Of a DNA stretch of 64,000 nt, positions 43,318 to 51,441 are shown piece after piece. The stretch is from an uncultured Christensenellaceae bacterium. Lineage in GTDB: Bacteria > Bacillota > Clostridia > Christensenellales > UBA3700. Position numbers and translations under genes: made by a program. The notes under the pieces were generated by a model, which was not told where the DNA came from, did not search any database, and saw only the letters and a list, made by a program, of their open reading frames with translations. Each line of letters begins with the position of its first letter. Within the stretch, counting starts at the first letter, position 1. The stretch covers positions 87,766 to 151,765 of the forward strand of contig CALWRI010000001.1 in assembly GCA_944383905.1 (NCBI GenBank). The letters run 5' to 3'.

Positions 43318-44557
43318 AGCTTTTTCTCCTTGTATATATTACAAAATCGATTGCCGCAACGGACATCATATACCAACACAATACGAATTGATCATAAAAT
43401 GTGTTGCCCGAAAATCCCCACAAAATAAATATCCCTTGAATAAAGCTTGCAAAGAAACAGATTGTTTTCAAGGGGTCGTTTTCATTGCATTGCAGACAAC
43501 TTATTATCGCCATATAGCTGTTTCTTAACAAAAAAACCGCAAACAGTGCAAACCCGATTATTCCCGTTTCGCATAGTACTTGCAAATATATATTGTGAGT
43601 GTCGAGTCCGTATTTTGTGGAGTAACTATCTATCCCTATGCCCAAAATCGGATGAGCTTTGAAATCTTGTATAGCTGCTTCCCACAATTTGTCTCTTCCC
43701 GAAAGTCCGCCTTCCAGAAACTTTTCAGACAACTGTGCTCCGATATCTGTAAACAGTAAAACCACTCCTCCGACAAAGCAGCATAAAACGATCGCAAAAG
43801 CCGTCTTTTTTATCTGCCTTTTATTGTACAAAATAAGAACGACAAAAAACAGGATCACCGTAAACAGCAACATTCCTCTTTTGTTTGTCTTAATCAAAGC
43901 AAACAGTCCCGCAAAAAGCGCAACGAAATAAAATATTTTGTTTTTGAGCGATTTTTCTTTGAGAGCTTTTATTTCGCAAAAACCCACAAACAACGCCATA
44001 TAAAACGCATTTATACCGATCTGGCTCGTCAATCCCGGCATACCGCTGTAAAGATTTCCCGACGATACGAATTTCCTGTTTTCTGCCAATGCCTCCGGCG
44101 ACAATAATATTTTGCATATCTTGTCTATTATCTGCGGGAAAAAAGATTGAACGACGGTCGCCAGCGTGAATATCGCAAGGATTACGAATATGACTTTTCC
44201 CAAAATTTCAAAAAACTCTTTTTCGAGATTTGAACAAACTACTGCCATCAATCCGAAAACTACTGCGCCGAGACAGAATTTGATCCCTTCGAATCTCGCT
44301 TTCCCGTCGGCTATTATTATGGTAACAGCCGCAAAAATAACAAAAAGAATATAGGCATAATAAGTCTTGAAAATTATTATCTTTTTATATTTGACGATCA
44401 TTGCCGCAAACGAACTCAGTGCGAGCAACGCGAACAATATCATGTGTCCCGTCGACGAATTGGAAGAGAAAAACAAATACAAGACTATGACTGTTGCATA
44501 AAATGCATAGCCAAATGTTTTTTTATCGGTTTTTTTAATACTTTGCAATCCTTCCAT
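43280..44557 (-). CDS. wzy: O-antigen ligase/polymerase family protein (Wzy-like)
   Basis: 425 aa with about 10-12 membrane helices. The Wzy_C region is visible: SGRDKLWEAAIQDFKAHPILGIGIDSY in the large outer loop, then DTHNIYLQVLCETGIIG, with the conserved His and Gly residues of the family. It likely polymerises repeat units delivered by the flippase, or ligates them. It starts directly at the glycosyltransferase stop (44558). The 3' end overlaps the following gene by 38 bases. The DNA is markedly AT-rich. Confidence 0.88.
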   Translation of the reverse strand: MEGLQSIKKTDKKTFGYAFYATVIVLYLFFSSNSSTGHMILFALLALSSFAAMIVKYKKIIIFKTYYAYILFVIFAAVTIIIADGKARFEGIKFCLGAVVFGLMAVVCSNLEKEFFEILGKVIFVILAIFTLATVVQSFFPQIIDKICKILLSPEALAENRKFVSSGNLYSGMPGLTSQIGINAFYMALFVGFCEIKALKEKSLKNKIFYFVALFAGLFALIKTNKRGMLLFTVILFFVVLILYNKRQIKKTAFAIVLCCFVGGVVLLFTDIGAQLSEKFLEGGLSGRDKLWEAAIQDFKAHPILGIGIDSYSTKYGLDTHNIYLQVLCETGIIGFALFAVFLLRNSYMAIISCLQCNENDPLKTICFFASFIQGIFILWGFSGNTFYDQFVLCWYMMSVAAIDFVIYTRRKSYENRNIDFSKHF

Positions 44558-45541
44558 TTATACCAACTGCGACCTGATAAACAAAAATAATTTTATCAGC
44601 AAAATACTTTCTCTTTTCATTGCGAAGAAAATGAGTCTTTTGAATTTGCTCAAGTGCCCTTTGTCTATTCTTTCATACCAATCCGGATACACTTCTTTTG
44701 CCTCTTGCAAGACCTTCTTATACCACGATCTCGGAGAACGGGACAGGTATAGTCTTTTGATTTTCGACAAAAAGTCCTCGTTGAGCCAAATAGCAAACAA
44801 CGCGTCGGGCATTTCGTGTATTTCATCTTTATACATATCGAAAAGCGTTTTCGTTTTCGCAAAATCTTCGTAAGTATCGTAACTCAAATTCTTTTTTGTG
44901 TGAACGATAGAATTGGCGTTGTATTGATACAGATAGCCGTTGTATTTTTTGTAATAAACGCATTTTGTGTATTTCAAAGCCCTTCTCACAAACATAGCGT
45001 CTTCCCCGGATCTTAATTCGGGAAATCTTACTTTGTTTTCGACGATTAATTTTCTACTGAACAACTTGAACGCACAGCACTCCGCATATATAAACGCCAA
45101 TTCCGCAGAAACAAATTCGTCTCCTTTGCTTTGGGGAATAGTGCTCAACTGTTGCTTTACATTTTTTCCCTCTTTTGTGTAATCGAAAAAAGCAACGTCG
45201 CAATTCGTCTTTTCCGCAACCTCAATAAGGGTTTCCGCATAATCGTAAGACACTTTGTCGTCAGCGTCGATAAAAGTTATATAATCGGCGTCGACATGCT
45301 CCAAAGCAACGTTTCGAGCCACACCTGGGCCGCCGTTCTTTTCTGTAGAAAACAACTTTATATCGTAATCGTGCTTTCCTATATGAGATTTCAGAATATC
45401 CAAACTGTTGTCCGTAGAACAATCGTTGACAATTATCAATTCAAAATCCTTGACAGTCTGATCGTCAAGATTTTTAAGAAAATCCTCAATATAGCTTGCA
45501 TTGTTATATACAGGCGTGATTACGGTTAACTTTTTTTTCAT
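44558..45541 (-). CDS. Glycosyltransferase family 2
   Basis: 327 aa GT-A protein. VITPVYNNASYIEDFL begins the nucleotide-binding half, followed by IIVNDCSTDNS, YITFIDADDKVS (the DxD-like metal site, residues about 90-100) and GEDAMFVRRAL (the catalytic-base region). It transfers a sugar to a lipid-linked acceptor on the inner face of the membrane. A basic amphipathic C-terminus could attach it to the membrane. The donor and linkage are not readable. The gap to the upstream FrhB-like gene is 70 bases. Confidence 0.92.
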   Translation of the reverse strand: MKKKLTVITPVYNNASYIEDFLKNLDDQTVKDFELIIVNDCSTDNSLDILKSHIGKHDYDIKLFSTEKNGGPGVARNVALEHVDADYITFIDADDKVSYDYAETLIEVAEKTNCDVAFFDYTKEGKNVKQQLSTIPQSKGDEFVSAELAFIYAECCAFKLFSRKLIVENKVRFPELRSGEDAMFVRRALKYTKCVYYKKYNGYLYQYNANSIVHTKKNLSYDTYEDFAKTKTLFDMYKDEIHEMPDALFAIWLNEDFLSKIKRLYLSRSPRSWYKKVLQEAKEVYPDWYERIDKGHLSKFKRLIFFAMKRESILLIKLFLFIRSQLV

Positions 45542-45611
45542 TCAATTTCTCCTACAATTTGCTCAAATGGATTGTTCTCCCTCTTCTGTTCATTTCCCGT
45601 TGTAAATCGGT

Positions 45612-46724
45612 TTATTTCAATATCTTCAAAACGATCTTCTTTGTGAGCTCGTTTGAAAACAAAACGTTTCTTATCGCACGTTTGAACCTGTTGTATATCA
45701 ACAATCTTTTCAAACACTTCTTCCCTTTGAGCGGATATACTTTTACGAAACGTCCGTTGTTCTTATGTCTTACAGAAGGTGCTTTTAATTGGCCATTTTG
45801 AGCGCATGCTTCTTCTATGGTATGTTTTTCTTTGTAAATGTTCAGAGCGTCTACAACGGTTCGTCCCTTTTCTGTATTTACAAGTATCATCGAAACGCCG
45901 TCGGCATTGTTTATGTTCTGATTGTTTTCCAATCCCCAAAAATCGCTCAACGTAACGTCTCCGACTCTCTGCGGGCAAGCATAAGGACATTCATAACACG
46001 CCTGATTGTAGAACAAACAATGCAAAAAGCCTATCATATACATTTCGGCATATTTTTTGTCTTCCTTATTCAACTCATTTTCGAAGACAAGCTCAAAAGA
46101 ATTGCCGTCTCTGAACGCTTTGAGTTTGTTGTCTCCTATACAGTCGCGCAAAACGTACTGATTTGGAGTGCCGTGGCATACGAGATCGACAAAAAGTATA
46201 TTCTTGTCGTCTATTTTCAACGTCTCGCAAAATTTTCTCGCGCCCGCAACGAGACAAGGCGTGCCTATAAAACACAGAGGCTTGTCCTTGAGGCGCTTTA
46301 TTTCGCGGTAAATCCCGCTCATATCGCTCTTAACATATTTCGACCCTTTGAGCTTGTCCGCGTCTTCGGTTTTGTCAACGACGATATGCTTTACTTTGTT
46401 GTCTTCGAGCAACGCGCAGCCTATGACCGCGCCGCCTTTTTCAAGATAGTATTTTGCAATGCTCGAGGCAATACCGCCTGACGAGCTTGTCTTGCATTCT
46501 TTTTTGTCGACGGCAGCAAAACATTCTATATGTTCGTGCTTTTCGGGCATGGAATTGACCTGGCACACCTTGCTGCAAAGCCCGCACTTTATGCATGATT
46601 CTTCGTTGACGACTGCAGTCAGATTGTTGTCCACGATCTCCATGCGGATACAGCTTTTCGGACAAACGTCTGCGCAGGCGTAACACCCAATACACTTTTT
46701 CGTTTCATCTGCGATTATCTTCAT
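45612..46724 (-). CDS. FrhB-like iron-sulfur flavoprotein of the polysaccharide locus, copy 2
   Basis: 370 aa from the ATG at 46724, supported by GGGAGAAT upstream, rather than the in-frame start at 46745. Motifs are CIGCYACADVCPKSC, CIKCGLCSKVCQ, SSSGGIASSIAKYY, IGTPCLVAGARKF, CHGTPN and CYECPYACPQRVGDVTLSDFWG. The arrangement equals copy 1 but identity outside the motifs is modest. It directly follows pyruvyl transferase copy 2, its stop-to-start distance being almost nil, so the pair is translationally linked. Confidence 0.88.
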   Translation of the reverse strand: MKIIADETKKCIGCYACADVCPKSCIRMEIVDNNLTAVVNEESCIKCGLCSKVCQVNSMPEKHEHIECFAAVDKKECKTSSSGGIASSIAKYYLEKGGAVIGCALLEDNKVKHIVVDKTEDADKLKGSKYVKSDMSGIYREIKRLKDKPLCFIGTPCLVAGARKFCETLKIDDKNILFVDLVCHGTPNQYVLRDCIGDNKLKAFRDGNSFELVFENELNKEDKKYAEMYMIGFLHCLFYNQACYECPYACPQRVGDVTLSDFWGLENNQNINNADGVSMILVNTEKGRTVVDALNIYKEKHTIEEACAQNGQLKAPSVRHKNNGRFVKVYPLKGKKCLKRLLIYNRFKRAIRNVLFSNELTKKIVLKILK

Positions 46725-46725
46725 T

Positions 46726-47832
46726 TTATTCTCCCAAAGCCTCAACTAAATATTCTTTCGATTTTTCTTTGAGTTTTTCTATTGTATCTCTCACCTTGAC
46801 ATACCTGTCTTCGGCAATCGTTTCGTCAAACTTTGCGTCGCAACCGTCAATCGTGATGTCTCGGTCGGTCAGACTGAGGAAACTCAAAACCTCTTTCCTT
46901 CTGTTGTCTTTCAAAGCATTATACGACCAGAACTGCTTGCCGAAAATGATTGAAAACAAAGTCCCGTGATACGAACTCGTTATGACGTAATCGGCAAATT
47001 TAATGTGATTCAAAAATTCCTTCGGTCCGCTTGCCAATGCCTTATTCAAGCCGAAACAATAATGCGTCCCGCTTATATGACTGATATATATTTTCAGCCC
47101 CGTCTTTTTCGACAGCCTTTTTGCAACGTCGATCAGATCTTTGTTATTATCCAAAGTGTAGAGATAGATATACCTATCTTTGATTATCCTCTCCTTCAAG
47201 CTGTCTGAAAACTTGTTTTCATAAAAATCTTTGCCAAACAGCAACGTCGGATCAAGGACGACGGGCACCTCTCTGTCAGAAACGGTTTTTATCATTTCCG
47301 CAGTAGCGGAATCCCTGACCGAAATCTTGTCAAATTGATTTATCAACGCCTTTTGCTCTTCGGAAAACATATCTGCCGTCATGTTTTTTCCGGTACTGAC
47401 CGCATATGCAACTTTTCTGCAAGGAACTCCTTTGAGAAAATACCTATCGTTCAAGCCGTAAACGCCTACGTTCCATATCTGGTCGCTTCCCGCGATCACA
47501 CAATCGAACTTCTCCGCTTCTTTAACAAAATCGTTATCGTCACCCACCTCTGCCGTCATGATAAGATTCTGATCGATAAACTCCAAAAACTTATTATACT
47601 TTGCAGTGCGGTCCTTGTAGATAAAAATCAATGTATACAAGTTTTTCAAAAGGAATTTCAGACCCTTTCTTTTTGTAAGAACTCTGCTTGTTTCCTTCAA
47701 CGTCTCCGTCTTCAGATTTATGATCTTGTCGTCGTATCCGAGCGACAACAAGAATTGTTGCAAAGCATACGCTTGCAACACAGCACCGTAATTGTGCGAC
47801 GCATGAAAAGTTACCGTACCGATTTTTGCCAT
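46726..47832 (-). CDS. Polysaccharide pyruvyl transferase family protein, copy 2
   Basis: 368 aa. GTVTFHASHNYGAVLQAYAL, IAGSDQIWN, YAVSTGKN, ISVRDSATAE, VVLDPTLLFG and ITSSYHGTLFSIIFGKQFW follow the family pattern. It is clearly paralogous with the next upstream gene: the two share TKRKxxKxxLKNxYTLxFIxKDR and HISGTHY/NVSGTHY. Such twins may modify two different sugars of the repeat unit. Confidence 0.9.
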   Translation of the reverse strand: MAKIGTVTFHASHNYGAVLQAYALQQFLLSLGYDDKIINLKTETLKETSRVLTKRKGLKFLLKNLYTLIFIYKDRTAKYNKFLEFIDQNLIMTAEVGDDNDFVKEAEKFDCVIAGSDQIWNVGVYGLNDRYFLKGVPCRKVAYAVSTGKNMTADMFSEEQKALINQFDKISVRDSATAEMIKTVSDREVPVVLDPTLLFGKDFYENKFSDSLKERIIKDRYIYLYTLDNNKDLIDVAKRLSKKTGLKIYISHISGTHYCFGLNKALASGPKEFLNHIKFADYVITSSYHGTLFSIIFGKQFWSYNALKDNRRKEVLSFLSLTDRDITIDGCDAKFDETIAEDRYVKVRDTIEKLKEKSKEYLVEALGE

Positions 47833-47849
47833 AAATGTTTTTCTCCCGC

Positions 47850-48944
47850 TTATTGCGCCAACGCTTCAGTTAAAAATCCGACCGACCTTTCTCTTCCGGA
47901 CGCGATTTTCGCCATTGCTTGTCCATAGCGTTCCGAAGTAATTACCTGTTCGAACTTCTTTTCGCAATCTTCTGCTTCTATGCTTCTGTCTGACAATCCG
48001 ACCTGTTCGAGAAGCTCTCTCTTTCTCTCGTCTTTTTCCGCTTTGAAAACCCAGAATTGCTTTTCAAATATAATGGAAAATACCGTCCCGTGGAACGAAC
48101 TCGTAACGACGTATTCGGCAAATCTGATATGATTGAGAAATTCTTTCGGACCCGCTGCCAAAGCCTTTTTCGTCCCGAACATATAATGCGTGCCGCTTAC
48201 GTTGCTGATATACACGGGCAATCCCGTCTTTTTCGACAACCTGTTTGCAATATCCAGCAATTCCCCGCTGTTCCCGAGAGTGTAAAGATAGATGTATTTT
48301 TCTTTTATCAATCTTTCGTCTCCGCACATTTCCGCATACTGCTCTTTGTCGAAAAACATTGTGGGATCCACTACCAACGTAGCGTCCCTGCCCGTTTTTT
48401 CTTTGACAAATCTTGCCGTTTCGCTGTCACGAACTGAAATGTGATCTATGTTTTTTATGAAATCTATCTCTTCATCCGTAAAGTCGTCGGAGATCTTCTC
48501 GCCGCAACTTACCGCATAAGATATTTTCACTCCCTTTACGTCGGGCAGAAGATATGCGTCTGTGAACTCCTCTATCCCCTTGCTCCATATCTGATCGCTT
48601 CCCGTAATTACGCAGTCGTATTCGTCCGCTGCCTTTTCGAATTCTTCAAAAGAGTTTATCTCTTTCGACAAACGCATTTCCTGCGTAATGAATTTTTCAA
48701 ACTTCTCGTGCTTTTCTTTCCTGTCTTTGCAGATGAAAAACAACGTGTAAATATTTTTCAGGATATATTTTACGTTTTTCCTTTTCGTGAACACTTCGTA
48801 TATCTCTTTTTGTATCGGCAACCTCAAATTGATGATCTCGCAATCGTAACCAAGCCGTGCGATCTCTTTCTGCAATGCGTACGCCTGCAGACAAGAACCG
48901 TAATTGTGAGCCGCGTGCACGGTAACTATCCCGACTTTCTTCAT
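47850..48944 (-). CDS. Polysaccharide pyruvyl transferase family protein, copy 3
   Basis: 364 aa. KVGIVTVHAAHNYGSCLQAYAL, ITGSDQIWSKG, SYAVSCGEK, ISVRDSETARF, LVVDPTMFFD and VTSSFHGTVFSIIFEKQFW are present. It is the close paralogue of copy 2, 17 bases away, with homology over the whole length, which points to a tandem duplication followed by divergence. This gene marks the change to AT-richer DNA in the operon. Confidence 0.9.
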   Translation of the reverse strand: MKKVGIVTVHAAHNYGSCLQAYALQKEIARLGYDCEIINLRLPIQKEIYEVFTKRKNVKYILKNIYTLFFICKDRKEKHEKFEKFITQEMRLSKEINSFEEFEKAADEYDCVITGSDQIWSKGIEEFTDAYLLPDVKGVKISYAVSCGEKISDDFTDEEIDFIKNIDHISVRDSETARFVKEKTGRDATLVVDPTMFFDKEQYAEMCGDERLIKEKYIYLYTLGNSGELLDIANRLSKKTGLPVYISNVSGTHYMFGTKKALAAGPKEFLNHIRFAEYVVTSSFHGTVFSIIFEKQFWVFKAEKDERKRELLEQVGLSDRSIEAEDCEKKFEQVITSERYGQAMAKIASGRERSVGFLTEALAQ

Positions 48945-49802
48945 CTATTTCTCCTTTGAAAGACTTTCTATCTCTTCGGGTATGCTTCCTTCGAATTTTC
49001 TTGCGATAAGTTTGTCGCTCTGCTTCAACGCCTCGAGATCTTCTATGCCGAGGTTCTTCGGGTTTTTCTTCCCTTCGCTCCAATCGACGTAAAGCAGATT
49101 GCCCTTGCACGTTCCCGCATATTCCGAATTGAAAAGGATCGTCTGAAACATACTTTCGTCCGCACAAATGCAGTTGGTGTAATACTTGAGATAAGGCTTT
49201 TTCTCCACTTCGTCGAGAATATAGAGCATAGTTTGGTAGGTTATCGCAAACCATTGACTACCGAACGCCCATTCGACGCCGAGGTAATTCTTCCTCTTGT
49301 ACCAACTGCGGGTCATACCGCCCGTGGCGTAATTGTAGAGTTTTCTCAAAACTCTCATTATGAATTTCGGAGACGCGCCCCAGGACGGATACCAGGTCTG
49401 ATTTCTTTTGAGATAACGCAAATATCTCTCGTCCGTCTTTTCGATTATTTCTATATAATTCGCGTTCAAATCCTCCGACAGCTTTTTCTGAATATATCCG
49501 TTGCTCTTGATCGGATAATCCTGCCCGCTGATAAGCCAGACATAATCGTATTTCTTTCCGCTGCCCTTTACCGCGCGCATCAAAGTCAACGTGGCTTCGA
49601 CCTGCGAAATGTGCCCCCATCTGACGTCCACCCTGTTTTCAAGAACGAACACGTTGTCTTTCGTCTCTATCTTGTCAACGATGTCGCTTTTTGAATCGAT
49701 ATGAACGTAAAAATCCGTCTCCGCCGTATCGAGCGCAGCTATCAGTTTGTTTATCGCTGCGGGATTTTTGTGCGCCTGAATGATATAAGCTATCCTGACC
49801 AT
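48945..49802 (-). CDS. Glycosyltransferase family 14-like (beta-1,6-N-acetylglucosaminyltransferase type)
   Basis: 285 aa from the ATG at 49802, two bases after the previous stop; the frame stays open upstream inside the neighbour without homology. AYIIQAHKNPAAINKLI opens the chain, then YVHIDSKSD, RVDVRWGHISQVEATL, WLISGQDYPIKSN and EWAFGSQWFAITYQT, ending with CADESMFQTILFN. These are the motifs of the core-2/I-branching (GT14) family, a metal-independent GT-A group. It probably adds a branch sugar, often GlcNAc or xylose. The stop is adjacent to the start of pyruvyl transferase copy 3. Confidence 0.9.
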   Translation of the reverse strand: MVRIAYIIQAHKNPAAINKLIAALDTAETDFYVHIDSKSDIVDKIETKDNVFVLENRVDVRWGHISQVEATLTLMRAVKGSGKKYDYVWLISGQDYPIKSNGYIQKKLSEDLNANYIEIIEKTDERYLRYLKRNQTWYPSWGASPKFIMRVLRKLYNYATGGMTRSWYKRKNYLGVEWAFGSQWFAITYQTMLYILDEVEKKPYLKYYTNCICADESMFQTILFNSEYAGTCKGNLLYVDWSEGKKNPKNLGIEDLEALKQSDKLIARKFEGSIPEEIESLSKEK

Positions 49803-49804
49803 TT

Positions 49805-50617
49805 TCAACCTCTCGCAAACGTCTTGAAAAACCATTGTCTGACGCGGTTGGGCATGAGCACCTGCACGACAAAGCGTATGGTCTTGGCTATCAGATAATC
49901 GAAATATCCGATAACTTTGTTCTTGTACATAAACTTGAACAGGTCGCGCTCGCTCTGATAGTATTTGTAGCCGCCGCGCCTTTGGAACGTCGCCTCGTTT
50001 ATCCTCGCAAACACGAGATTTTCTTCGATGTTGGCAAACTTTGCCCCTGCAAGGTACATCCTCACCCAAAGGTAACTGTCCTCGTTGTAGTGCCAATGCA
50101 GGTATCCGCCCGCCTTTTCGAGCGCGGTTTTTCTGATGAACACGGTCATGTGATTGAACGGGCACCTCTTTTTGAGATAATCGCAGATCGCGTCGTGTTC
50201 CGCAGGCACCTTTCTCTCACTGACGACATTGTCCTTCGTGCCGATAAATTCCGCAATATTGCTGCCCAGCACGTCCACGTCGGGATGTTCTTCGAGAAAA
50301 GCGACCTGTTTTTTCATTCTGTCGGGCGCGCAGACGTCGTCGCTGTCCATACGCGCGATCCACTCGCACGAACAATGCGCGCTGCCCTCTTTGAGCGCGT
50401 TGCCGAGCCCCACGTTCTGCTCAAGAGGAACAAATACGAAAATCGGATCCTTTTTGTATTCCTCTATCTGCGCCGCCAGCTCTCCGTCAACGGGTCCGTC
50501 TATCACGCAGACTATCTCGCGGGGGAGCGGCTCCTGGATCTTCAGGCTGTCGACGCACTCGATAAATTCGTTTTTGTCCGTGTTCTTGTATACGGACATC
50601 AACACGCTGTATTCCAT
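49805..50617 (-). CDS. Glycosyltransferase family 2
   Basis: 270 aa from the ATG at 50617, which has GAGG five bases upstream; a GTG at 50623 overlapping the previous stop (GTGA) is the alternative. SVLMSVYKNTDKNEF, VIDGPVDG, NVGLGNALKEG, IARMDSDDVCAPDR (the DxD metal site) and HMTVFIRKTALEKAGGY follow the GT2 pattern of the WcaA/EpsE type. It adds an early sugar to the lipid-linked primer. The C-terminus is hydrophobic and basic, consistent with a membrane-surface enzyme. Confidence 0.92.
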   Translation of the reverse strand: MEYSVLMSVYKNTDKNEFIECVDSLKIQEPLPREIVCVIDGPVDGELAAQIEEYKKDPIFVFVPLEQNVGLGNALKEGSAHCSCEWIARMDSDDVCAPDRMKKQVAFLEEHPDVDVLGSNIAEFIGTKDNVVSERKVPAEHDAICDYLKKRCPFNHMTVFIRKTALEKAGGYLHWHYNEDSYLWVRMYLAGAKFANIEENLVFARINEATFQRRGGYKYYQSERDLFKFMYKNKVIGYFDYLIAKTIRFVVQVLMPNRVRQWFFKTFARG

Positions 50618-50619
50618 CT

Positions 50620-51441
50620 TCACCTCAATATCGCCGCAAAAGTCATGAATATCAGTTTTATGTCATACCAGAAACCCAGCTTTTGCATGTATTGTATGTT
50701 GAGCTCGATCTTCTTGGGCATTATCTCGTTGACGTATGTCGCCTCGGGATCTTCGCTCTTTGCCAGCACGTCGTTCTCGTCGCGGTATACTATCGAAGCG
50801 AGCTCCGTTATGCCGGGCTTTATTTTGAGAATGTTCCTCTGATAATCGCTGTACATCGCGACGTATCTCGGGACCTCGGGTCTCGGTCCCACAAAGCTCA
50901 TGTCTCCGATCAGTACGTTGATGAGCTGCGGCAGTTCGTCCACCTTGGTCTTGCGGAGAAATTTGCCGATCCCCGTTATGCGGTTGTCCGCGCCTACTGT
51001 GATCTGCATACCCTTCTTTTCCGCGTCCACGACCATTGTGCGGAATTTGAAAATGCGGAATTCCTTGCCGTCTTTGCCGACCCTGACCTGTCTGAAATAG
51101 ACGGGCCCTTTGGACGTCGCTTTGATTATTATCGCTATCACGCCGAAAGGAATTGCGAGAAACAGCAATCCCAGCGCCGAAGCGGTGATGTCGAAACACC
51201 GCTTTAGAAAGAGCGAAAACCTCTTTTTCTTGAGAAGTGCGTCGAAATCGATCTGCTTTTCTCCTTCTCCGTCCTCCGGGGAGACCGTTTCTCCGCCGTC
51301 TGCTCCCGTCTCGTTTTCGGATCCGCTTTGCGCGTCGTCGAGCGCCTCTTCCCCAGCTACAGCATCGTCCGCCTTTTCCGCCTCTCCGCCCGCGGAGCTT
51401 TCGCCGACGACTTCTTCGACGAGCTTTTCGTCATTCGCCAT
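50620..51441 (-). CDS. Polyprenyl-phosphate sugar phosphotransferase (initiating PGT) with a long acidic N-terminus
   Basis: 273 aa. Residues about 1-63 are a disordered-looking acidic extension (AEKADDAVAGEEALDDAQ, ETVSPEDGEGE). The monotopic phosphoglycosyl-transferase core follows: KRCFDITASALGLLFLAIPF (re-entrant helix), GPVYFRQVRVGKDGKEF, FKFRTM, KVDELPQLINVLIGDMSFVGPRPE (catalytic DE) and KPGITELASIV. It transfers a sugar-1-phosphate to undecaprenyl phosphate, starting the repeat unit. The acidic extension is not part of the usual small PGT. It overlaps the DegT gene by 11 bases. Confidence 0.92.
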   Translation of the reverse strand: MANDEKLVEEVVGESSAGGEAEKADDAVAGEEALDDAQSGSENETGADGGETVSPEDGEGEKQIDFDALLKKKRFSLFLKRCFDITASALGLLFLAIPFGVIAIIIKATSKGPVYFRQVRVGKDGKEFRIFKFRTMVVDAEKKGMQITVGADNRITGIGKFLRKTKVDELPQLINVLIGDMSFVGPRPEVPRYVAMYSDYQRNILKIKPGITELASIVYRDENDVLAKSEDPEATYVNEIMPKKIELNIQYMQKLGFWYDIKLIFMTFAAILR

